Of a stretch of DNA of 64,000 nt, positions 49,944 through 64,000 are shown one piece after another (the first letter of the stretch is position 1; every line of letters begins with the position of its first letter). The notes beneath the pieces are model-generated. The model made no database searches. It was given only the letters and a program-made list of their open reading frames with translations, and was not told the origin of the DNA. A program made the position numbers and the translations under genes. The stretch is from Hypomesus transpacificus (Eukaryota; Chordata; Actinopteri; Osmeriformes; Osmeridae): NCBI RefSeq assembly GCF_021917145.1, contig NC_061081.1, positions 6,384,777-6,448,776 of the forward strand, in the 5' to 3' direction.

Positions 49944-50712
49944 TACTACTTTTGGTCCACTGATGTTATCGTGTTCATGATGTTCATGGAAGATCCTTTG
50001 CAAGTCTTCTGCACAATGTTTTTTTCAGCCAATATAAATGTTTGAGTATCAAAGTATTTGTTTAGTTTAAAGTTAATAAGTTATGGATTTGTTAATTTAA
50101 TAAGTTAATAAAATATAGTTTACATCTCACAAGTTCCTCCAAAAGCCAATTTTTTGTGGTCACTGTCAAACTTTGTTGGCCTATGTTTATTACTGTCATA
50201 GCTGTGTCCTATTCAGCTATGATGATATGACCACTTGAGTTGTGATATAGAGATAGACTGAGTGCATCTGTTCACATTTCAATAGAAGATATATTTTTAT
50301 TATGTCCATTTATCAATCTTAATATTTTTATAAAACATGTTTTAAGTTGTGAGTTACCACCACTGGCACGTCATCGGGCCTGAGGGGTGCGGCCCCCGCT
50401 GCGGCAGGTGTCCCTTATGTTTCTGTATTGAAGGTGGCAACCCTAGTGTGTGCGTGTGTGTGTGAGTGTGTGTGTGTGTGTGTAAGACCACTCCCCTTGC
50501 CCTGCCTCTGACACCCTAACGTGAGCTACAAGATGGTTCCAGAGATATTAATTATGAAAGCAGACAAGTTGGACGAGATGTGGAAATGCATCACAGGAAA
50601 CTGAAGATACATAACTGATAGGAGTGAAGCAGCAGTTTGTGTCCTCGGCCCTCAGTCCACTCCCCAGTCAGAAGTCTTCTACAGCCCAGTCGAGACCCAG
50701 TCTGAGGGAGAG
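49944..50712. other. Flank upstream of the SRCR receptor gene
   Basis: AT-rich sequence without recognisable exons and with a TG tract near 50450-50482. The last 150 bp before 50713 are probably the promoter and 5' UTR of the SRCR gene; no clear TATA box was identified. Confidence 0.5.
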
Positions 50713-53700
50713 ATGCTCTCTGTCCTAATGCTGGTGGTCATGTTCTGGAGCCCAGGTAGGGCTCTGTTGTACCTGTACACATGTTTGTATTAGTAATGTA
50801 TAAAACTGCCCTATACTGGTAAATTTTTGTGTTACTGCATATATGACTGTTATACATTGTATTGGGGGAGGGAGGGTAAGAGCGGAGGGAGGGAGGGAGG
50901 GAGAGAAGGAGAGAGAGAAGGAGGGAGAGAAGGAGGGAGGGAGAGAAGGAGGGAGGGAGAGAAGGAGGGAGGGAGAGAAGGAGGGAGGGTAAGAGAGGTT
51001 GTGTGAAAGAGAGGGGGTGAAGAAGTTAGTCAGGGGGAGGGAGGGGTGAGGAATGAAGGCTGGACTAGTTAGTGACAGATGAGTGGATGAATGACAGATA
51101 AGTGGATGAATGAAAGATACATTAATAAATGAAGGTAAAGTCATGTTGAAGTTATTTTCTCTCCTCAGTTTCCCAGGCTCCAGTCACGGATGAACCTCCA
51201 GGTTGGTAGAACATGAGCCTTCTACCATGACAACTAACTAGGCACTACTGGTTGTTGAGTTATAAAGTTGTATTTGTTGTGTCAGTCTAGGGAAACACAA
51301 CTGTGTTTGGTGTGATAAGGTTAGAGGTAGTTTCTAGACTGGACTGTACAGACAGTCAGAAGACCTGACTGTCTCCTGTCTCTCCAGGTTCTGATGTAAG
51401 GTTGGTGGGTGGAGGTCGTCGCTGTGCTGGTAGAGTGGAGATGAAACACCAGAAAAAGTGGAGACAACTATATGGAAAGTCTACCTGGAGCATTAAGCAT
51501 GCAGCTGTAGTATGCAGAGAGCTGGACTGTGGATCTCCTGTTTTAACAAGAGGCTATAATGGTGGTGAATATCTTCTTGCGTGGGAGTTTGTATCTAACT
51601 GTGCTGGGACTGAGTCTGCTCTGAGGGAGTGTGGACACATGAAGAACACATTCAACACTTACTCTTTCACAGAAGTGATCTGCTCGGGTAATACACACAA
51701 TGTTGTCACATTCACCTGGGGATGTTGGTAGTCAAACTTTACTTAATCTGAACCTTGCTAATGAGCTGTTTGTACATTACCACAGAACACTTCTTCAGAT
51801 TGTTATTAGATACTGTATAAAGGTGTCCTTTTCTGAAGAAATGTAAGCACGTTCATTTCTTGATAGATTCACCTCACGTAAAATAATTTTGAACTGTTTT
51901 TATCATTCTTGAGGGACATAAAACATGTTTATTGGTGGTTTTCTGTCTCCATGTCCATATTGACCTTGTCTCTTCCTCCAGAGTCTGTGAGGCTTGTGGA
52001 GGGAACTGGTTGGTGCTCTGGCAGAGTGGAGGTGAGGTCTGATCAGTCGTGGGTCTCAGTGTGTGAAGCTGACTTTGACAGGCTGGATGCAGAGGTGGTC
52101 TGTCAGGAGCTTGGCTGTGGGGCTCCTTCAGCCCTCCAGGGGGCAATCTATGGAGAAGGGAAAGGTCCACTCTGGGATAAAGAGTTCCAGTGTGGAGGCA
52201 AGGAGTCCCGTCTCCTTGACTGTGACACCTCAGACTCACCTAGAAACACCTGCTCACCTGGCAGTGCTGTTGGACTCACCTGCTCAGGTATTGGAAGAAC
52301 AAGTTTGTCTCTCAACATCAGTTACTCACTCACAGAGAGATTATGGGAAAGATGAGAGCAGTGTTTTATTAGGATGCAGAGAGTCAGAGGACCTGACTGT
52401 CTCTTGTCTCTCCAGGTTTTGATGTGAGGTTGATGGATGGAGGTAGTCGCTGTGCTGGCAGAGTGGAGATCAAACACCAGGAAGAGTGGAGACTACTGTA
52501 CAGTTTTATTTGGAATGTAAAGCATGCAGCTGTAGTATGCAGACAGCTGGACTGTGGATCTGTAATTTCAACAAAAATTGATGTTGGTGATGGAGATCTT
52601 CCTGCATGGGGGTTTACATCTTACTGTGCTGGGACTGAGTCTGCTCTGAGGGAGTGTGGAACAGTAAAAGAATGGGTCAGCACTTATGCTGTCATGGAGG
52701 TGATCTGCTCAGGTAACACACACAGGTCTAGTGTTGTTACATTCACCTGGTGATCTTAATAGTCACACATTACTTAGTTTGAACGTGTCAGTAGCTATCC
52801 GTACATTACCAAAGACTACATCAATAGATCATTAAAGATCCCATGACATGCAGTTTTGGATGCTTTTATATAGGTCTTAGTGGTCCCCTAATACTGCATC
52901 TGAAGTCTCTTTCCCGAAATTCAGCCTTGGTGCAGAATTACAGCCACTACAAGCAGTCTCACAATGAGCTTTCCTCAGGACGTGCCGTTTTTGTGTCTGT
53001 AGCTTTAAATGCTGTGAAGAAAAAAGAGGCGGGGCTAACTGCCATGTTTCGGTCGTTGGCAAGCCATAATGTCTCGAGGAAAAACCAATGTCGCGCTTTC
53101 ATGGTCGTAGCTCATTTTTTCATCGGTGGGCCAAATACTCTCTGCGGGCAAAGCAGAGAAAGGGGAGATGATCCCCTATTGTGACATCACAATATAGGGG
53201 GGTTTTCAAAACCAAACGTTTGAGCTCTCATTTTCTTGAAGGCGGAGAAGATACCCAGGGCTTGGTTTACACCATTGGAAATTTCTAGCCACTGGGTGAC
53301 CAAAATCAGGCTAGGGGAACTCATTAATTTTTAATAACTTCTTAAAGTGAAGTTTTCATGTCATGGGACCTTTAACAAAGGTTTACAACAGCCTACTGCT
53401 CCCTACAGGTGTATTCAGGAACAAACACAATGATCCAGTCAATAGCTGTCAGAACATTATCATAGATTACAGTCTATAACTATTATTGGTATATTGGGTT
53501 GTTCTTGTTTTAATAAATTCAAGGATGATGTCTTGTCAAGACATTAATCTTGTAAAAAAAAGAATATTAATGGAACACGTACTGTTTATTAAGCACATAC
53601 TTTTATTGCGGTTTTCTGTCTCCATGTCCTTACTGACCTTCTCTCTTCCTTCAGAGTCTGTGAGGCTTGTGGAGGGAGCTGGTCTCTGCTCTGGCAGAGT

Positions 53701-55455
53701 GGAGGTGAGGTCTGATCAGTCGTGGGTCTCAGTGTGTGAAGCTGACTTTGACAGGCTGGATGCAGAGGTGGTCTGTCAGGAGCTTGGCTGTGGGGCTCCT
53801 TTAGCCCTCCAGGGGGCGCTCTATGGAGAAGGGAAAGGTCCACTCTGGGATAAAGAGTTCCAGTGTGGAGGCAAGGAGTCCCGTCTCCTTGACTGTGACA
53901 CCTCAGACTCACCTAGAAACACCTGCTCACCTGGCAGTGCTGTTGAACTCACCTGCTCAGGTACTGGAAGAACAAGTTTGTCTCTCAACATCAGATTCTC
54001 ACTCAAAGAGAGATTATGGGAAAGATGAGAGCAGTGTTTTATTAGGATGCAGAGTCAGAGGACCTGACTGTCTCTTGTCTCTCCAGGTTCTAATGTGAGG
54101 TTGGTGGATCGAGGTAGTCGCTGTGCTGGTATAGTGGAGCTCAAATATGAGGAAGAGTGGAGACAACTGGAAATAAGGTCCATCTGGAGCATTAAGCATG
54201 CAGCTGTAGTCTGTAGAGAGCTGGACTGTGGATCTGCTGTTTCAAGAAGACAATATCGTGGTGATGAAGATCGTCCTGCATGGGGGTTTTCATCTCGCTG
54301 TGCTGGGACTGAGTCTGCTCTGAGGGAGTGTGCAAACGGGTGGAACACATTCAACACTTCCTCTGTCACAGAAGTGATCTGCTCAGGTAACACACACAAT
54401 GTTGTTACATTCACCTGGGGATCTTGGTAGTTAAACCAAGTCACTATTTCTGTCAGTACATTCCAAAAAACTATACCTTTATAGAATGTTTCTAAGGTTT
54501 TGAGCAGACTATTGCCCCCTACAGATGTAATCCGGAACCACCGCAGGTGTCATGTGGCGCTGTTGTACATGGTTGCCATGCCGATGTTATCATCACAGCT
54601 AAATAAGAGAAGTACTTCACCTGCTTTTCTGTTTTCCCCTTCCATTTCCCCTTTGTTTGCAGATCTCCTGTCGCAGCCTGGTATCTCCCTGTCTTCCTCC
54701 ATGCTAGGGGCCTCCCAGGACCAGCAGCAGGGGCTGCAGGTGTTCAGGGACCACAGCTTTACCATCACCTGCTCCATCCAGCCACAGTACCCAGGAGGCT
54801 CCTTCCATGTCATCTTCACTGGCTCCAACACAACCCTGACACATACCCTCACAGCTGTCAATCACTCTGCCAACTTCCTGTTTCCTGCTGCAGACCACAC
54901 CCACCAAGGGAACTACAGCTGTGTTTATGAAGAGTACGTTTTCTCTCATAACTTCACCTCTGAGAGTAAGCTACTCTCTCTCACTGTTGCAGGTAAGTGA
55001 GAATAGATTTTCAGAAACATCTTAAAACAGTTTAGTCTGTTCATCTCCACATTTTAAAAACAAGTAGCTGCACTTTAGACTGGAGATGGAAGGTACAGGA
55101 TGTGTCTTTACCTTGGTGGTTGATCTGATCTGATGATTATCTATCTCCTGATTCGCTGTGTTTCTGTTCCAGCCAATCCTCTGCCAGCTTTCATCATCAG
55201 AGTGGTATTAGTGTTGCTGACTCTGCTGACGTCCAGCACTGCCCTCTATCTGTACTTTAAGGTACTGTAGTTTGTTCACAAGGGACATTTGTCCTTCCTC
55301 CCCCTTTCCGTGACTCTGTTGTGTCTCTCCAGACCACCAGGAAGCCTGCAGAGAGGGGGAGCATGGAGCTGGTCTCCCTGCATTTCAGTGCTGAAGCTGG
55401 GCCAGGAAAGGAGAGAGCAGACCTGAGGATGGAGCAGGAGGAGAGTGCTGTCTAG
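50713..55455 (+). CDS. Type I membrane receptor with five SRCR domains and one Ig-like domain
   Basis: Probable immune surface receptor of the scavenger-receptor cysteine-rich family; no one-to-one mammalian gene is recognised. Ten exons: 50713-50755, 51169-51201, 51388-51687, 51982-52287, 52416-52712, 53655-53960, 54087-54386, 54663-54992, 55173-55261, 55333-55455, giving 708 residues. Layout: signal peptide (MLSVLMLVVMFWSP), short linker, SRCR1 (residues 26-125), SRCR2 (126-227), SRCR3 (228-326), SRCR4 (327-428), SRCR5 (429-528), Ig-like domain (529-638; TITCSIQP and GNYSCVYEE cysteines), a transmembrane helix (FIIRVVLVLLTLLTSSTALY), and a 40-residue tail without tyrosine motifs that ends ESAV, a possible class I PDZ ligand. 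Each SRCR domain is one phase 1-1 exon. Domains 2 and 4 have the eight group B cysteines; 1, 3 and 5 have six. Confidence 0.9.
50866..51000. repeat. GGGA/GAGA purine repeat
   Basis: Purine-only tract of GGGAGGGA and GAGAAGGA units in intron 1 of the SRCR gene. Confidence 0.9.
51901..54440 (+). repeat. Tandem duplication of an SRCR exon pair
   Basis: The block with exons 51982-52287 and 52416-52712 is repeated as exons 53655-53960 and 54087-54386, including intron sequence (for example CTGACTGTCTCTTGTCTCTC before both second exons). The two B-type exons are nearly identical, with only a few amino-acid changes (GTGW/GAGL, PSALQGAIYG/PLALQGALYG, VGL/VEL). The TTAA-type MITE lies between the blocks. 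Confidence 0.9.
52832..53375. mobile_element. TTAA-flanked non-autonomous DNA transposon (MITE)
   Basis: The element is bounded by TTAA on both sides (52832-52835 and 53372-53375). Inverted ends are AGATCCCATGACATG and, on the other strand, AGGTCCCATGACATG, one mismatch in 15. TTAA target sites fit the piggyBac or Kolobok superfamilies. It is 544 bp including both TTAA sites. A 113-codon open frame inside shows no transposase motif. It sits in the intron between SRCR3 and SRCR4. Confidence 0.8.
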
Positions 55456-56240
55456 ACGCTGATCTGAGGTCAGTCATGGAGTCCCTGCCAATGGTGACTG
55501 GCAGCACTGAGGGAAGCTAGTCTGATCCTGGATCTGCTAGCAACGCCATTCAAAAAAAAGATTATATGACTCAAACGATTTCTTCACTTATCAACACATT
55601 TTTATGTGATCACAGTTAATTTTGTTATGATTATTTTTATTGTTAAAATTTGTTCTTTTTTCCTTGCTGCTTTTTAAAATCGCAATTGTCATGGCAACAG
55701 CAGTTGATTGTTTAATACTACATTTTTTGTACCTTGCTGATATTTTTCTACTCTCAAGTGTTTTTTGATGTCGTTTTTACTGTAATAGGAATAAGATGTT
55801 CGGTTTTTGGTTCAGAATAAGATTACGAGGGGTGGGGTGTTAAGAGGGCAAATAGTTATGAGGAAGCCATGAGGAAGCTATGAGGAAGCTAGTCTAATCC
55901 TGGATCTATTAGCGACACCATTTACAAAAAAGATTCAAATTCCTTTAATTTTACAATTATTTTATGAATAAAGCTTGTTTTGTATTTGACAAGTTTTGCT
56001 TTATGAACACATTTTAATATGACGTAATTTTGTGATGATTGTTTTTATAGTAAAAGTGTAAAAAAAAATGTTTATTGCAATTGTAATGGCAACAGCAGTT
56101 GCGTGTTTAATACTTAATTTTTTCTATCTTGCTGAGTGTTTTTTGACGTTGTTTTTAATAAGAATACGATTTTCGTTGTTAAGAGGTCAAATAGTTAAGA
56201 GGATTTGAATTTGTTCTCCTGGCCTCCTGACAATAAAGTT
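55456..56240 (+). other. SRCR gene 3' UTR with internal tandem duplication and two poly(A) signals
   Basis: The stretch beginning GGAAGCTAGTCTGATCCTGG (about 55511) recurs in diverged form near 55883 (GGAAGCTAGTCTAATCCTGG). Matching AT-rich sequence follows both, including GTAATGGCAACAGCAGTTG-type phrases. AATAAA occurs at 55967-55972 and 56232-56237, one for each half, so two transcript ends are possible. Confidence 0.7.
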
Positions 56241-56536
56241 AGTTAAAATGAAGAACTAGTCAGTGTTTTCATTTTACATGTGTCATTTACTCACCAGCAG
56301 TGGTTGCCTTGGAGACTCCTGACAACAGAACACATTGTCATGGGAACACAGAACTGACCTGCACCACAGGAAGCTATCCAAGCTATCTATCTAACATGCA
56401 TCTCAAGCTAATTTGAACTTTATTTGTCCACTGCAACAAGGACAAGTGAAGCTACAAGCTTGCTAGTGTATTAGATGACTCGTCTTTAGAGAAACAGTGC
56501 ATGTTCTTCAGAGGACAGCCTGTGGTAATTTGTGCG

Positions 56537-57632
56537 AACACATTTACATTACATTTATGCATTTACCAGATGCTTTTATCCAAAGTGACCTCCAAGAGAG
56601 AGTTTTACAAAAGTGCATAGGTCACTGATCATAACAACGAGATGGCCCCAAACATTGTGGATAGCCAAACATGAAGCATACATTGTGAACCCAAATAAGT
56701 CCCAAAGGGAAGAACAATAAGAGCATGTAGTTAGACAAGTTACAATTAAACAGCAAGAACCTCAAAAGTGCAAGAGTGTACCTGTGGAAAAAGCAAGCAA
56801 CAACAATATATTTCACAGCGAGTACAATAATTTTAAGACAGTTACAACAAACCAACAAGAGCAACAAGTCTCTCAATAAGAGTCATTGTGATCCTGGGGG
56901 AAACTAACATCAGGTCCAGCCAATCATTCCTAGTGCCGTTGTACTCCCAGAACAAGTGCGTCTTGAGCCTCTTCTTGAAGGTGGGGAGACAGTCAGTGTC
57001 CCTGATGGAGGTGGGGAGCTGATTCCACCATTGGGGGGCCAGACAGGAGAAGAGCTTGTGTTGGGACTGGGCACTCTCGAGAGGTGGGACCACCAGACGG
57101 TTGTCAGATGAAGACCGTAGGTTGCGGGTGGGGGTGTAAGGCAGGAGTACTGTACTCCACTTAGGTTAGAATAGGTTATAGGGTTGAAACAGGTTTTATG
57201 TGCATTTAGGGTTAGTATAGTGTACTATGTATTGTTATCTGTAATTTAGGAAGTTTTAGTATTAGGGTTAGTATAGTCGATTATTTATTGCTATCTGTAT
57301 ATTTAGGAAGTTTCACTTATTTAAGCTCATCATAGATGTAAATTATGTTCTGTGTACTTATATGTTATGTTATGCCAGGTGCTTGCATTGTCTTGTCTTA
57401 AGAATTTCAGTGCCCAGTCAAACCTTGTGTTGTTCTTTGTACCTGACAAATAAAAGACTTGAACTTGAACTTGAGGAGAGACTTGATGTAGTCGGGTGCA
57501 GTCCCGTTCACCGCTCGGAAGAAATCTTTTCTTTATATCCGAAATGCAGTCTAAAAGAGGTTGAACAGTATCATTATCATTGGGTTTCAAAGGCAGATAA
57601 AGTTGTGTGTCATCAGCATAAAAATTAAACAA
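56537..57632 (-). mobile_element. L2-type LINE remnant, interrupted by another retroelement tail
   Basis: On the minus strand, a reverse transcriptase fragment with the YADDTQLY active-site motif (about 57610) is followed by the C-terminal segment FSCLAPQWWNQLPTSIRDTD (about 57035) and then the fish L2 3' tail. On the plus strand that tail reads TGCATTTACCAGATGCTTTT, starting near 56550. Between about 57142 and 57476, other sequence ends in AATAAAAGACTTGAACTTG repeats on the plus strand, which looks like the 3' end of a second non-LTR element inserted in the opposite direction. All frames are broken. Confidence 0.7.
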
Positions 57633-57904
57633 GATGAATTCAAGGACTGAGGTTTGCTGTCGTGCTGCAACTGACTGAAAGGGGGCAGTGATGAGCAGAG
57701 ATTAAAATTGTACTTACTTTAAATGCCGTCAGCTCCAGATGTTTCCAGTCGTAAGACACGCCCCGTGTCTATCCTTCTTCTCCCATTCCTCCCTCTCCTG
57801 CTCCCTCCCTCTATTCCTCCCCTCTTGTGCTCCCTCCTTCCCTCAATATTTATAAACCAAACTCACTAGACTGACTAGGAATTGCTGTCACTACACATGG
57901 AGCT

Positions 57905-64000
<6,096 letters not shown>

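Overview
The window is genomic DNA of a bony fish, almost certainly a teleost. The genes are split by short GT-AG introns, microsatellites (CA/TG, CT/AG) are dense, and L2-type LINE tails, hAT, Harbinger and TTAA-type MITEs typical of fish genomes are present. The gene order vldlr-kcnv2-pum3 is the same as on human 9p24. The species cannot be named from the sequence. All gene models were built by eye from splice signals, reading phase and remembered family sequences; none was checked by alignment software.

Layout: (1) 1-13361 is non-coding, with four minisatellites, pyrimidine-rich tracts and a small hAT MITE. (2) 13362-22192 (+) is sh3bp2, with two alternative first coding exons that join the same exon in the same phase. 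Its introns hold a Harbinger-type and a hAT-type MITE. Its last coding segment, stop codon included, is tandemly repeated, and a second minisatellite follows. (3) 24960-35622 (+) is vldlr, 19 coding exons, with two copies of a palindromic MITE. (4) 37940-40083 (+) is kcnv2, four coding exons, running straight into a 2.2 kb minisatellite whose first unit contains the kcnv2 stop codon. (5) 42941-43614 is another minisatellite. (6) 44385-48450 (-) is pum3, 16 coding exons. (7) 49077-58700 contains a direct duplication of the promoter and first coding exon of a CARM1-like arginine methyltransferase gene. Between the copies lie a five-SRCR-domain, one-Ig-domain membrane receptor gene (50713-55455, +) and LINE debris. 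(8) 57905-64000 (+) is the CARM1-like gene, truncated by the window end.

The genes do not form one pathway. SH3BP2 is an immune and osteoclast signalling adaptor, VLDLR a reelin and lipoprotein receptor, KCNV2 a silent potassium-channel subunit, PUM3 a nucleolar PUF-family protein, the SRCR-Ig gene a probable immune surface receptor, and the CARM1-like gene a probable arginine methyltransferase or pseudoenzyme. The most notable signals are: altered cofactor-site and catalytic residues in the CARM1-like protein and its duplicated first exon; the regular alternation of 6-cysteine and 8-cysteine SRCR domains; and two unrelated genes whose stop codons lie inside the first unit of a tandem array.
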